A stretch of DNA of 64,000 nt, from positions 42,363,744 to 42,427,743 of the forward strand of contig JARCOQ010000002.1 of NCBI GenBank assembly GCA_029207755.1, given 5' to 3'. This document shows, in pieces, positions 38,201 to 50,391 of this stretch. This stretch comes from Chamaea fasciata. Taxonomy: Eukaryota > Chordata > Aves > Passeriformes > Sylviidae. Positions within the stretch are counted from its first letter, which is position 1; every line of letters starts with the position of its first letter. Under the pieces are notes generated by a model. It was not told the DNA's origin. It did not search any database and worked only from the letters and a program-made list of their open reading frames with translations. A program made the position numbers and the translations under genes.

Positions 38201-41200
38201 GATTCTGGAGGGACCTGAACTCAGGTTTATGACATGTCCTAAGTGGACAGTGCAGACAGGTGTGTCCTGCTGCAGTGTATTTATTCTGCAAATGGGACTC
38301 CCCGTGCTACAATCGCTCATCATTAAATGTCTCCGTGCATCAGCTAAATAGCAAGAGGACCGCTGCTGTTTAAATCCTTCGATTGGTTTAACATTTCCTT
38401 CCCTAGGCAATCACTAAGAAATTACGTGTAAAATATGAGGGTAAGCAGCAGTACGGATCTCCAGGTCAGCAAATAAAGAACAACTGCCTAATGTCTCAGG
38501 GAAACATTCTTCTCCCTCCAAGATACTTGTACCGCATAGCAGTAAAGCTATACTTCAGTTTGTCTTATGTCTCACCTACAGTAAGGCCCCAAAATAACAC
38601 TACACAGTCTTATCTCTATGCTGCCTGATGAAGGCAATGCCCTGAAATTTACCTTCTCTCATACCCTCTGGCTCTGAAAATTCAAAGTTCTTTTCCAAAA
38701 TCAGATCGCTGTGATATGGGTTGATTTAGGCATCTGTCATAGAGAAGACAAGACCTGCCCTTATCTGCACCTAGGTGGCTCCTGGCCCCAGAGTCCAGCC
38801 TCCCTCACAGAGGTCCCAGGAATCCTGCCATCCTGCCCCATCTCCTCTTGCACTCCCCTAATAAGCCCCTGCTTTCCGGGCTGTAACCTTGGGGACACAT
38901 GGACCATTTCTGTTGGGTCTGTCAAAGAGAACTCTGAGAAGTCAGCTGCTGTGAGCAACTTTTTATGTGGTACCTGCACCCAGAGAAAACAGCAAATCAG
39001 AGAAGTCTGGCCGCCAGCAGGTTGATACTGTATAAACAAGGTTTGCAGGGTGAGGCAGCTTCTTCTGTTAAACCATCTCACATGACAGTCAAAGTGAACA
39101 AGCTTTCAAGAATGAGACTTTCCATCACATTGTCTAATGAAAGCAGCTCACTGTCTAATGAACGATTTAAACTTAACACAAGCGGGAGTTTTTTTTTAAG
39201 GTGGAAGCAATATCCAAACATACAAGCAAAGAAATTCCACAGCTCCCCATAAAATCAACATCTCCTCTTCCTGGACAAGAAATAAAAATAGCAACATGTT
39301 CTCTTTTAAAACAGAACTGTATCTGCTACTATTTGTCCTTTACAAGCTCCTGTCCACAGCAGGAACCATCTCTCTGCTCTTCCCCCCCACAATAAAGGAC
39401 TCCTTACCTTCACCCTCATTCCTCCCTGCCAAAATGTCTGCACCCACCATTGCTCCCACACCCAGCAAACAGATGGCAACAGCAACAAAATGTATTATTC
39501 TGTATCTTGCTCGGAGGATGAACCACGACAAAGCCATCAGCACGGGAATCCCAAAACAGTCCAGGAGCTGTGTGTACAGAAAAAATTGCTTGAGTTAGAA
39601 ACCCACCCCAAATCTGGACTGCAACATCCTGAAAGCAAATGCACAGGATCTTATTTCCAATCATCAGATGTTAAGGAAACCTGCAGAGCAGCCTCAGTAG
39701 ATTTTTTTAAGAGAGACGTGAGATCCACATTTCACCGTTAAAAGCATTTTGCAAGTGAAGGAGGAGCTGGAACAGGGATCCACTTTCTCTAGGTAGAAAA
39801 GCACTGATTTAGGAACTCTTCTAATGATAGATCTAACCAATCTTTGCAGCTTCACAAATGAATGCTAGGATGTTGCTCAGAAACAGCGTTGCGCCCCAGG
39901 GCTCCATGTACTAAAATATGGAACTATTGATGGGTACAAGTAATCTGATTTTACATTGATGTGACTGTGACAAGGACCTGACCCTGCAGTTTTAGGTTTG
40001 ATGCTCTTTCTTTCCTGTCTTTATTTTTTCTCTACATGTTTCTATGTGTCTTCACTTTGCTGCTAGACCCACCCATAGAATCACATAACTGCTTGGATTG
40101 GAAGAGCCCTTAAAGTTCATTGAGTTCCAACCCTCCTGCTGGGGGCGGAGACACCTTCCACTCAACGACTCCAACCTGGCCTTGGACACTTCCAAGGATC
40201 TTCTACCTATTCTCCTTTAATACAGGAAGAATCAAGAGTTAGCTATGCACTTAATACAGAAGCATATACACTGCTATATGCGTGCTAATCATAATTGGTT
40301 TAATATTTAATTAAACGAAATAGAATTTGTTTCTGAATTTGTCAAAGGAAAGAAAAGGTGCACTTTCTGACCTGTCTAGGTAGAGTGCCACAGAACTACA
40401 TAAGGGAACAGCCTACAGCAGAACATATAGTCAACTTCCCAAAGATTCCTCAGAAATTACTCTCAAATGTCAGCCCTTAAAACTTGGCCTCTTGAAGCCT
40501 CAGTGAAATACATGCAGACCAGTAGGACTGGGGCATAATCCCTGCAATCAAGGCAAGAGCCCTTGGTTCTTAATGTTCATTTCCAGACTCTACCTGCTTC
40601 AGTCCACCACTGCAGTTGACTTCTGTGCTGTGCCATTGTCCCTAAGGGCTTCAACCAAACTTGTAAACATTTGGATGATAAGTCTGCTTTTACTTGTTCA
40701 TAACTATACACAGTAAAATCTTACAAGCATAGTGCTAAGAGCAGCTCTCAAAGATTAAATCCTAACAGTGCCCTCTAATCCTTCCAACTCTTTGTCTTTG
40801 CACCTTAGATTGCCTCCAGCTTGTCCAGTTTGTAAAGTCTATCAAGTGTATAAGTACTTCTTCAGGCTGTACTATGAGACTATGAGACTATTACAACTAC
40901 CTGAGTCCCAGCATGCGATACCAAGCATTTCAATACAATTTTACATCATGGAAAATATTACACTGTGACTTTCTATCTTGTCACAGGTCTTGTTCTCTAT
41001 CTTACCTTTAGCCTAGATTGAAGAAAACACAAACATTTCCTTCAAATTTGACTGTTTTGACTAGTATCAAACAACAAGAAAAACTACAAACATTAGAAAG
41101 CAAAAATTTTACCACTCTGGTGGTCGATACCTCCTCTCAATACTAATAAATAAGCTTTCACTTCCCAATAACTGAGATGTTAGCATGTAGCCTTCAAACC

Positions 41201-44200
41201 TCCCAGCAGTTTTTCAACCCAAAGAGAAAGGGTAGAAACCCTTTAAAAAACATCTTAATTAGGATGCAAGGGAGTAGTACATAACGAGCCAGAAGCTCTT
41301 TCAGTAATGCCAGATGGGGAATTGCTGCATCCAGACCAAGAACACACTGTAGAACCACAGCACCACGGTTAGAGGACTTGCAGCCAGGACACACAGGCAC
41401 CAAATGATGAAGAACATGCTCTGGTGATCTATTCCAGGAGACAATTACCCTCAATTACAGACAGATGGAATCAGATTTCCAGCTACTGGATCTTACCTTC
41501 CCTTCATCTAGTACATTACAGAGCTCTTCTGTACAGGATCAAGATCAAAGAGGTGCAAAGCAGATGTAGTATCACAATGAATTGTGTCAATAGAACAAAT
41601 TAAAAGAATAAAGCTTATTTATTGAGGTTTTACAACATTTAGAGCAGTATTGTGGTACTGACTACTATTTTCAGAAGAGTCTCTTCAAACTCTCATCTTA
41701 TTCAAACCTAGCCTGTATTTTTAACAAGGGGGGGAAAAAACGGATAACCTGGTGATTTGATTTACAAATGTTTTGACTCAAGCCACGCTTCAGCCACACT
41801 GTTTATAGGAGGTTTTAAAAGCAGGGTAAATTATTAAAAGATGATTTAATATATGGTTAATAAATTACCATAGGCAGTTGGAGGTAATTGGTTTGCTTAT
41901 AATTGCCAGCTTCAGACAGCTTTGTAAGCAAGAAAGCTCAACTGCTCATCCCGCTCATTCCCCACAAGACTCCCAAAGGGCAGCCTCCAGCTGAGCCCCA
42001 GGGGCTCATCCTATATTTTCTCCTTTTTAGGCTAGCACTCTTCAATCAGCTGACAATCTGTCAATAGTTGCCTGAAAAACATTTCTATCTAAATTATCTA
42101 CAGAGTGAATGCTACATGTGCCCAATAACATGTTTAAAACATCAAACCACAGCTATACTACTTGGTATTTTGCAATAAATCACAGAATTGTTACCACAGA
42201 ATACCCAGAGTTGGAAGGGACCTATCAGGATCTTTAAGTCCAATTCCTGGCCATGCACAGCACACCCCAAGGGTTGCACCGTGTGCCTATTGTTCAAATA
42301 CTTCTTGAATTGTCAGGTTTGGTGCAGTAACCACTTCCCTGGGAAGCCTCAGACCCCAAACACCCTCTGGGTGAAGAGCCTTTTCTTGATATCCAACCTG
42401 AACCTCTCCTATTATTGCCATAATAGGTGGTCAAACTGCAGCACAGTAAAGTCCTGCCACAGGGAAAAAGGACACTGGCAGCAAGGGGTATCCTGGCACT
42501 GCCTCAGCCACAGAGAAACAGTTCAGTTGTGGACCAAAGTCTTCTTCTGTGTTTACCGAGAAATGACAACGGCCACCCCACTGTTATCACCTAAAAAATC
42601 TCCAAACCCCTCCTGTAAACTGCTATTTGGTATTTGATATCTAAAGGGAAACCAGTTCTGCCTCTGTGTGTGTATGTGAGAAAATACATGGAAGTTCCTT
42701 GCTGAGCTGAAAAAAACTTATCTTTGAAGCTACATTTCATAGTGGTGAGCTGAAGTTCCAGCCAGACAGCATTTTAACAATGATTACACTGCACTTGGGA
42801 AGGTGCCATAAACTCTTGTGCTGTTTTTATGGTCCCTGGGCATCCACTCACAGCCAGTACTGCAGACAGGCCATCATCAGGCTGGGTGCTCTGAACCACA
42901 GGTACCAATGTGGGTGAAAAAAGTGATAACCAAAACCAAAAAGAAAATGCCTTGCACTAGAGCAAATCACAGGCTTTTGTTGTGTTGGGTTTTTTTTCCT
43001 GTATCTCATTTCTGACAATGGTGAGAAACTGGTGACTTCAGAAAATGGGCAAGAAACCTCCGGGCAAGAGGTGATTGCAACAAAATTGCAGTTACTGAAC
43101 TGACACAACGCAGCATCAGTCACAAGGTTGCCACAAGGGAAAAAGGCTCAGAAAATGCTTGAGTTTTTGGCAACTGGACAGAACAATCTATTATATCTAT
43201 TCTTAATTTTTATGAAAGAAATCATGGGAATAGCTTTACTACTTCTGAGAATTTGGATCAAAGTCCTGGCTTGTTCAGCTGTGAAGTATAAGGTCAAACA
43301 GTGTCTCACTTAGCAGCTTAACTTGATCTTGAGACTGAAACAAGTCACTCTAAAAACTTCTATTTCTTAGGCATTATTTATAAGGAGATTAAAAACCTAA
43401 TGAGTCATAACACATAAGTATGAAGTGGAAATGTGACAAAACAACCCAAGAGACACAACCAGTCTTCACCAGTGCAAAGAAAATTTACTGCAGTTCTCTA
43501 AAGGGAGCTCAGACTGCAGGAGTTTATTGCTTTAGAGGTAATTCTCTTAAACGTTAACCCCTATTACTTTGACTTTGTATAACACTGACACCTAAACACT
43601 CCTTTCCAACTAACAGCCAAGTCTTCATGTTACTTTTTTTTTTTTAATTCAGGTAAGTGGGTCATGACCACAGCCACAGATCCCCACCACTGGTAACAGC
43701 AGTGGACACACTCCCTACTTATTCCCACAGCAACTGTGAAGTCACACAGTGAGTTAACGTGGACCTGACACAGCTCACCAACAGTACAGCCAAAAGCAGG
43801 GTTACTACCACTTTGCTCAGTGTTTTGAGTCAGTTTATTCAAGAAAACTGGCCCTGCAAGCTCAGGAGATTGCAGCTGGAGGCAGGAGGAAAGCACTGAC
43901 TCTTCCAACAGCTTTTGTCCACGTAGAGTGACAGAAAGCCCAGCTTTAACCCTTCTGTTTATAGAGCTTTTTCAGAAGACAAGATTTATCTCAGTGCAGC
44001 AATGCAGCATCAAGCACTGGTGTTGCAGAGGATGTCTTCTATTGTTTTATTTGTGCTGACCTTCCTTCCACCTCCTCCAGAGAGGGCCCTGAACTGCCAC
44101 ATCCAAAAACCACAAGGCTGGTCCCTCACTGCATGGGCAGCAACAGCAGCTGACGTTCAGTGTCCTCAGAGGCTGGGTTACATCTCATAATGCCTCCTGC

Positions 44201-47200
44201 AGTTTCTGGGACTAGGCAAGAGATCCACTTCACTGTCATCAGCAAGAACCTGCACTGAGCGACTGTTATCTGGTCATAAATCTTTATTTTGTGTCAGGAG
44301 AAAAAACTGAGTGGATGTCAGCAAACTCTTAGAAGTGCTTTTATCAAAATAATTAGGGTTCAACTCAAGAGCTGGCACAGGGTAAGACCAGCCAATTTTC
44401 TCTGCTTCCTGGAAAGGTTATTCATGATACAGGATGCTCTTCCCTGTACTGCAGAGAGAAAATAGATACTGGAAAGTTCTTTTCAGGCCTAAATAGCTTC
44501 CATGTCTGTCCTATGAATCTCATTTCAGAAACCAGTCCAAAATTGCAATAAAAGCAACATTTCAAAAAGAGGGATCAGTCCTTACCTGCACACTTGTGAG
44601 GGTTGTATATTGGTAGGCTTTTACAACCATGTAATTGGCTTCAATATCAACCAGTCCCAAAAAAATATACTTCCACCACCTCTGCTTCAAAATCTGCCAA
44701 AGACTGTCACTGCCTGTTTAGAAGAAAGCAGCAATCAATATGTGTTTCTTTCCAACCAAATGTTGCACGGGAACTTTGCTTTTTAGCAGCATAAATAATA
44801 CCAAGATTTTCTTTGCCTGTCCCTGCTTAAGATACAATGACAGGAAACACAGCCTGGGAGGAGACGATACAAATGGTGAAAAGTACAGAAATTCTTCCAC
44901 ATGAAGAAAAACACAGCAAGACTAGAGCTGTCTAAAGAGTAAATTAGTAAGAATAGGAGGAATACTAAATAGCCTCTGGTAACAAAGTGTGTTACAATAA
45001 AGCTTATTTTTTGTAATATAACAGAGGACTTCAAACCAAAGAGCACAAAACTCTAAACAGACATTCAATCTGTGAAGTTAATTTCAATGTGTTGCCATAA
45101 AGCAGGAACTTTTAAAACTAGGATGACTATTGAGGTCTTTATTTTCAAATTCTGAAAGGAAAATATAGAAAGAAAAAAAAAAAGGATGAACCAGAATCTC
45201 CCACCTCGTATTTCACATACCAGTCCTAAATGCCAGCATTGTTGTATAAACTAGAAGCAGCAAAACATAGTTGATGAAACTTTGCAACATTGGAGTTCTC
45301 ACTTGGTATTTTTCTGCCAGGTACTGGCTTGTAACAGCAGTCCCACAGATAAACAAGGAGACCAACTGGCCCAGAATTATGGTTTTCCAAATATGCCTGT
45401 GAACATAAAAGACAAAACAGAAAGCTTAGAATTAAACATACAAGTTTCTAAAAAAATATTTGCTCATTTTACTGGGGAAATGCCATTTTTTTAGACTGAT
45501 GCTTTATTCTTTTTCTACTCCCCACCAATGTTGCCCTGACCTTCTGCATCTGTGTACGCAGAAGGTCTAGTCTGACCTCAGAACAGCAATGTGAGAAGAG
45601 AGGCCACTTCAAACCACCAACCATGGAGACTGCAGTTACTTGCAAGGATCTTCAAACAGGTCACCTGGGCAGGCTCTACCCAATAGCAGGTCCTATTCTT
45701 ATTAAGCAGGTGTTAAATCCTTTGTCCTCAACTGAATTCAGTGGAACTGAATTCTTCTGACTTTGAAAATGCTGCTGGGCACATTTTTCTCTCCAAGTCC
45801 ATTCTGATGAGACAGCAAATCTCTACAAAGTCCAACCACGCTGTACTTCTAGGAGATTTGAACCCCATGCTTTACTACAGCTTGCCTTGCCAATCCCAGG
45901 AATGGTGCACATTCACACTCTAAGTATCATATATCATGTGACTATCTTGTAAGGTACTATCCAGTCTCATCTGAGTAACTCTTACTGGTGTGTGAAAGAA
46001 AAATATTCTCATTTCTAAACAGATTTCTAAAATACATATTGGGGGGTGGCAGGTGGTTTTCATTAAAAATAGCAGGAGAAAAAGTTGAAGCTACCTCACT
46101 TCTGTTATATTTTAACTGATTTCTTTTTAATTTTTTTATATTCTGGTCAATGGTCTGATTGTGTTATTTAGTGAACAAATCAAACACATTCTGGCTAATT
46201 ATTCTGGCTGATGCAGAAATATTTTTTATGGTCATATAAAGAATTTAATCAGCTGCCATTAGAATAAATGTGGTGTAGGTTAGCTAAAATTTCAAGCAGG
46301 CATGGATGAGGATTCCAGTTTGCCCTGTGCCAGCCCTGTGAACTCCGGCTTCTTTGCAGCAGGTAAAATGACAGAAGAACCACTGAAATTCAAAGGAAGA
46401 TACACTATGGTGAACAACATACAGAAACATGGTTTCAGGCATTTTAAAAAAAATACATGTATACTTTTTATTATTCAAATAAAAATTCTTGCTCCAAACT
46501 AGCAGAAAAGTTTTTCTTCTTCACTATCAGCACACGAGGAACACAGCAAGCCTTTAGCAGTTTATCGGACTAAACTCACCCTGCACTTAGACTAGGAGGG
46601 AGGAGAGTGTGGAGGTAGGGATCAGACATGAATAGGGACATGACTGGGCAAAACTGCTGCAATTTTACTGGAGCAAAGCCTGTGTGCAGCACAAAATGAA
46701 CTGCACTTGTCAATATGCTACCAGGAGAGGTTAAAGCTGCCTTGGCTGGCAGAAGCCCTGATCGGGACACAAACTCCCCCTTACCCACCTCCTGGGTGTT
46801 GCCACAGAGAAGGGCAGAAGCACAGGCAATACCACCCCACAAGCTTGTTTAAGGAGGCTCATTAAACATGGGCTTCTGTGTGGTAGGGCTTTAAACATTT
46901 TTGTCTAGGACATGAGTTGCAAGGGGCAGCTTTGCTCCTCCCAAGCTACAGCACCTTGTCTACACCAGAGGCCTGGACTCTATGTGCAGTGTTCCGGCAA
47001 ACTAGACAGCAACCATGTTCCAGTGAGAGGGTAAAATGGGGAAAACCTGCTGCTATTCAAATTTGTTAACAATTGAGCTGCTTCAACCATCATTTACTGA
47101 AGACAGGACAGATCCACCTGCCCTCTTGCAGAGGAGTAACTCCACTAAGTTGATCCTCAGCTTTTCTAATAACCAAATTTCCCCAGTTTAAAATACTTAA

Positions 47201-50200
47201 GGAATTATCTTCTTGCATTTCTGCATTTGGGAAGAGAGGCAGGTCCAGAACCTCCAGAACTATTTGCTTTGTAGTTACTGCCCTAGCAATCATTGCTATT
47301 TAGTTAATATATGTCTTGGCAGTGTTACAGCATTTAATTCTACGGTAACAAAGGCATCTGACAAAGCAAGCAGGCTTCATCACACCTCATGCCCTTCTCT
47401 GTTTTAATTCAGGGTTTTTTTTCTTGCCTGAACGGATTCAAAATGTTAACATCAAAAAACACACAGAAAGACTTACTCTACCAACAGTGGAAGGCTACCC
47501 TCAAAAAATGTCTTCTGTGAATCCCAAAATGCTCCATAACTAGCAGCTTTCTCAGTAAGGTAACAGCCTCTTGCCCTGACTGCTCCCCAATGCCAGCTGG
47601 AAGCCTCAGCAGGAAGCAGCAATGGTTTCCCCTCACACCAAGCACCAAAACTAATTTTATCAAGCTGAGAAGACATCACCATGCTCCCGGCATGATGCAC
47701 TGGGCTCATAACCTATCTTAAGAAATATGTTTGATCTTCTGTAAAACTTGAGAGCAAACTTTAAATCCAACTGCTTGCATTCAGCAGAGCAATTTCTTCT
47801 GAGAAAAATGCTTTAAAGACACAAGTTTCCATTCATTTTGGTATTGATATGAGTATCGATGACAGTCACTTTCTTATTAATAATTGATCGGTTTTTGAAA
47901 TATATTAATTATTAACTTTTCCACGCCAGAACTTAATCCTCTCTGGTATTTTGGTTGTTTTTTTTTTTTAATGCATTGGAAAGGACTAATTCACTTTGGA
48001 GTCTCAGATGATTCAAGGTAAGTGGTCTGAAAAGGCCTTTAGTTTTATAGTGGGGGGAGGGGTTATTGTTGGCTTTTAATGCTTGGTCGCAAGCAACTAA
48101 GTAATTACTCCTCCCCCCCCTTCAGCCACCCTATCCTGACTAGCTGTATTTATGGCTTTGAGCAAAACTTAGGTCATTTTGGGACTTTTTTAGAGCATGA
48201 AAGTTTGCCACAAATCAGTCTAAAGTGAACACTGAACAATGTGCAGCTCTCAACATCATGAGAAACTCAGGCTGGCTTTCCTTGGCTCCATGTGAAATGC
48301 AGAATAAAAAATACACCGAGGCATTAAAATACAATCAGAGACTATATCAGAGGAAGTTAAAGAAAATTTAATAAGACCACAGTTAACAATTTTACTGGCA
48401 ATTAGTTTACTAAATCCTGTAATTTTAATGTGAATTTATGACTTTCAGTAAATACAGCTTTTCAAATATTCATTTTATTTGCACCACTAATCTAATACTG
48501 AAATGCCAAAGCCTGGCAACACTGTTCACCATAGAGAGTTTACTTGCACTTAGCTTTAACTACTGAACCCTTCCTAAACAGGGGGAGAAATGACCTCAAT
48601 TTCAATAATCTCACTTTTTCATGCTAGTGGTTAAGGGAAAATGCAGGTTCAGACCGAACCCATATTGCAAGATAATTAGTAATTAACTAAGAACAACAGA
48701 ATATATTTTTAAGAACTAACACCATCAGAAGTTAGTTTTTCCATGTTTCGCATTGAAATTGATGTCAATTTAATTTACAAAAGATAAGAACAGAAAAACA
48801 CCAGAAATATATTTTCTAATGGTTCTACTAAAAACAAACAAAAAAAAACAAAAAAACCCCAACACAAAAAAAACCACACACAAAAAACCCCACCAAAAAA
48901 CCCCAACAAACCACAACCAGCCTATTTTGTTACAGACAACTATTAAACCTTCCTAAAGGCCTCTAACAAAACTTAAGTGGCTGAGCCTGCTGTCGCCTGG
49001 AGAAAAAAAAGAAAAAAAAATCAATTCAGTATCTCAGACAACACTCCATAAAATTCAGTGAAAGCTCTTGATTTTCTTTCAAGTACCGTCCATAGATTTA
49101 GTATAGCCCTTTGGCAAAACTAATGGCATAGGAGATGTTACTGAACAACTCAACAAGTTTCTGTATTGCCTTTTGGGTCTCTCCTGACAGGCAGGAGGAG
49201 TGAAAAGAGAAAAACTTAAAACCAAAAGATGAGGCTTTGTCCACTGGAATAAAGCTCTGCTTGGCCAGCACACACCATCGCATAGTCCAGCAGCCAGACT
49301 ACAGCTTACGAGCACGAGGCTGGCAGGAAAGCCAGCACTTCCTTGGCTGACAAATCTGATGCAATAACTATTAATGACCAAACTTATGGCTCAAAAATAA
49401 AAACCTTTTTAACAGGGACTGTTTTTCCCCCCTACAGGGAAAGTGAAGATGTAACTGGATGGCCAAGAAGTCTGAGGATGTAGTCCTGCTCTCCGGGAAG
49501 GTAGTGCTTCTCCAGTACCAGCTTGTCTGCACAGCTTGGCAGATTTTTTTCCCACAAGCTTTCCATGCTTAACTAGTGCTCATATTTCAAGAGATCTTCC
49601 TCAATGGGTCTCTATCCTAAGCTGATTCACGGAAGGAGGAAATGGGCATATTGGTCTTTCTGGACACCACAGCTCATTTCAGTTACTTTGTTGTGTTACC
49701 TTTGCTATCCCCCATGACCTGTCCTCCATAACGATGCTGATCGAAGACTACAAAACAGATAAACTGCAGGGCAAAGAATGGCAAACAGAAAAACAAAAAA
49801 GCCGAATGCACGTGTTTATGTGTGAGAGCACAGTCCTACTTCAACAGAGTTAAAACGTCACTCGCTAATTCCACGCTCAGCGGAGGCGACCCTGAGCGCT
49901 CTCGCCCAGCAGCATCCGCAGGCTGCAGCTCGGCGGCGCTCCCGGAGCAGCGCCGGCATCAGAGCGCCGCTCCCGGGGCAGCGGCCAGGGCTCCCCCGGC
50001 TCCCCTGTACCGGCCCGGCCGAAGGCTCCGGGCTCTGCTCGGCCCCGCGGCCCCCCGGCCTAACCCCGGGCCCGCACCGCGGCGGCCGCTCCGGCCCAGG
50101 CACCCCCAGCACCGAGCGGCCTCCGCATCCCGACCGCGCCGCCCGCCGAAGCGCCGAGAGCAGCCAGGACGCTTCCCCCGCTCTCCTCCCTTCCTTCCCC

Positions 50201-50391
50201 CGCTTCGGCGGGCGGCCCGGAAACCGGCGGGTGAGGAGGCCGGCGCCGCGCGGCTCCACGTGGAGGCCGGGCACTCACCAGGTGCAGAGCTTGGCCCCGA
50301 GCAGCGCCAGCAGCCGGCGCGGAGCGGCGGCCCCGGGCGATGGCTCGGCCCCAGCAGCAGCAGCAGGAGCAGCGGCGGCCGCCTCCTCCAT
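32056..50391 (-). CDS. SLC35F2: SLC35F2, solute carrier family 35 member F2 (8 coding exons, complete)
   Basis: Complete spliced gene on the minus strand. Coding exons, 5' to 3': 50391-50279, 45396-45221, 44713-44586, 39567-39408, 37799-37643, 36861-36809, 36208-36054 and 32274-32056 (TAA included). The lengths 113+176+128+160+157+53+155+219 give 1161 nt, or 386 residues; human SLC35F2 is 374 as I recall. All introns are GT-AG, with phases 2,1,0,1,2,1,0. Recognisable family stretches are SQYLAEKY and [10 protein letters not shown] (exon 2), the RWWKY and [10 protein letters not shown] stretches (exon 3), [18 protein letters not shown] (exon 4), [20 protein letters not shown] (exon 7) and STPTRTAEP (exon 8). 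The last favours F2 over the paralogue SLC35F1. The family is a ten-helix membrane transporter; human SLC35F2 imports the drug YM155 and has been reported (from memory) as a queuine/queuosine transporter. The substrate in this species is inferred. The termini diverge from human: an alanine-rich N-terminus and a longer C-terminal tail. Confidence 0.96.
32275..36053 (-). other. SLC35F2: SLC35F2 intron 7
   Basis: A 3,779-bp intron, GT-AG, phase 0. It contains a T/C-rich tract (about 33770-33880) and a 244-codon open frame on the opposite strand (33203-33937) that runs into that tract. No known domain is visible in the open frame, and I do not call it a gene. Confidence 0.85.
33770..33880. repeat. 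T/C-rich polypyrimidine tract
   Basis: A mix of TTTC, TTCC and T-runs interrupted by a short unique stretch. It lies inside SLC35F2 intron 7, purine-rich on the transcribed sense strand. Confidence 0.8.
36054..36208 (-). CDS. SLC35F2: SLC35F2 coding exon 7 (A263-K314)
   Basis: The acceptor is TTTTGCAG|CA. The exon encodes the helix [20 protein letters not shown], the highly conserved [20 protein letters not shown], and [11 protein letters not shown]. It is the most conserved block of the family. The donor is AAG|GTGAGT and the intron is phase 0. Intron 7, downstream, is 3,779 bp. Confidence 0.96.
36209..37642 (-). other. SLC35F2: SLC35F2 introns 6 and 5 around micro-exon 6
   Basis: Intron 5 (36862-37642, 781 bp, phase 2) and intron 6 (36209-36808, 600 bp, phase 1) flank the 53-nt exon 6. 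Both are AT-rich with no recognisable repeat. Both have standard GT-AG ends. Confidence 0.85.
36809..36861 (-). CDS. SLC35F2: SLC35F2 coding exon 6, 53-nt micro-exon (L245-A263)
   Basis: This 53-nt exon was found by walking the phase requirement between exons 5 and 7. The acceptor is CTAACTCTAG|A. It supplies [17 protein letters not shown], matching the human segment between the two flanking exons in length and in the W-W spacing near its end. The donor is GTTG|GTATGT and the intron is phase 1. A second AG two bases downstream would shift the frame, so the upstream AG must be used. Skipping this exon would also break the frame. Confidence 0.9.
37643..37799 (-). CDS. SLC35F2: SLC35F2 coding exon 5 (G193-L245)
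   Basis: The acceptor CTGTACAG|GT completes the split glycine. It encodes [20 protein letters not shown], then [20 protein letters not shown] and [12 protein letters not shown]. This is the [11 protein letters not shown] stretch characteristic of the second half of the EamA/DMT fold. The donor is CAGCT|GTAAGG and the intron is phase 2. Because the uninterrupted reading is under 60 codons, this exon is easy to miss. Confidence 0.94.
37800..39407 (-). other. SLC35F2: SLC35F2 intron 4
   Basis: A 1,608-bp intron, GT-AG, phase 1. I recognise no repeat or gene in it. Confidence 0.85.
39408..39567 (-). CDS. SLC35F2: SLC35F2 coding exon 4 (L140-G193)
   Basis: The acceptor is TACACACAG|CTC. The exon encodes [18 protein letters not shown], a basic loop (RARYRIIHF), the helix [19 protein letters not shown], and a short acidic loop (AGRNEGE) that matches the variable loop of the human protein in position. 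The donor is GAAG|GTAAGG and the intron is phase 1. Reading through the donor gives an artificial extension that stops in the intron. Confidence 0.95.
40075..40205 (-). mobile_element. CR1 LINE 3'-end fragment (minus strand, intron 3)
   Basis: This reversed CR1 tail begins ATAGAATCACATAACTGCTT, continues GGATTGGAAGAGCCCTTAAA and TCCAACCCTCCTGCTGGGGG, and ends around ACACTTCCAAGGATC. It is a short, diverged relic, inserted in the same direction as SLC35F2. Confidence 0.9.
42180..42440 (-). mobile_element. CR1 LINE 3'-end fragment (minus strand, intron 3)
   Basis: This reversed CR1 tail shows TCACAGAATTGTTACCACAG, ACCCAGAGTTGGAAGGGACC, CAATTCCTGGCCATGCACAG, CACACCCCAAGGGTTGCACC, and the upstream landmark 'ttccctgggaagcc ... 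gtgaagagccttttcttgat', which corresponds to the CR1 'gaaaaggctcttcac' 3' UTR. It has no coding potential. Confidence 0.92.
44586..44713 (-). CDS. SLC35F2: SLC35F2 coding exon 3 (G97-Q139)
   Basis: The acceptor TAAACAG|GC completes a split glycine. The exon contains [20 protein letters not shown], a transmembrane helix with the DxEANY motif typical of SLC35F members, and then [12 protein letters not shown]. The donor is CAG|GTAAGG and the intron is phase 0. Intron 2, upstream, is the shortest at 507 bp. Confidence 0.95.
44714..45220 (-). other. SLC35F2: SLC35F2 intron 2
   Basis: The shortest intron, 507 bp, GT-AG, phase 1. It is AT-rich with nothing recognisable. Confidence 0.85.
45221..45396 (-). 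CDS. SLC35F2: SLC35F2 coding exon 2 (W38-G97, first helices)
   Basis: The acceptor TTCACAG|G completes the split tryptophan. The exon then reads [10 protein letters not shown], the first transmembrane helix ([11 protein letters not shown]), the conserved loop [18 protein letters not shown], and a second helix ([16 protein letters not shown]). The donor is CTG|GTATGT and the intron is phase 1. The reading is continuous over 58 full codons. Confidence 0.95.
45538..45567. repeat. Perfect inverted repeat, 10-bp stem, 10-nt loop
   Basis: GACCTTCTGC (45538-45547) and its exact reverse complement GCAGAAGGTC (45558-45567) flank a 10-nt loop. It lies in intron 1, about 140 bases upstream of exon 2 in the transcript. 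Confidence 0.9.
48829..48917 (+). repeat. A/C-rich low-complexity tract
   Basis: It begins A-rich (AAAACAAACAAAAAAAAAC) and gains C-runs (CCCC blocks) toward higher coordinates. It lies in SLC35F2 intron 1. Confidence 0.9.

Larger units (their letters stand above)
39568..44585 (-). other. SLC35F2: SLC35F2 intron 3
   Basis: A 5,018-bp intron, GT-AG, phase 0, and the longest in the gene. It contains two CR1 3'-end fragments (about 40075-40205 and 42180-42440), both lying in the same direction as the host gene. I see nothing else recognisable. Confidence 0.85.
45397..50278 (-). other. SLC35F2: SLC35F2 intron 1
   Basis: A 4,882-bp intron, GT-AG, phase 2. It holds the 3' edge of the CpG island, an A/C-rich low-complexity tract (48829-48917), and a perfect 10-bp inverted repeat about 140 bases upstream of exon 2. 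I recognise no CR1 copy or other gene in it. Confidence 0.85.

Noticed and set aside
32056..50391. Assignment to the paralogue SLC35F1
   Set aside because: The end of the last helix and the following STPTRTAEP, the LKLEE tail and the exon 4 loop match SLC35F2. SLC35F1, as I recall it, has a different serine/threonine-rich junction and tail.
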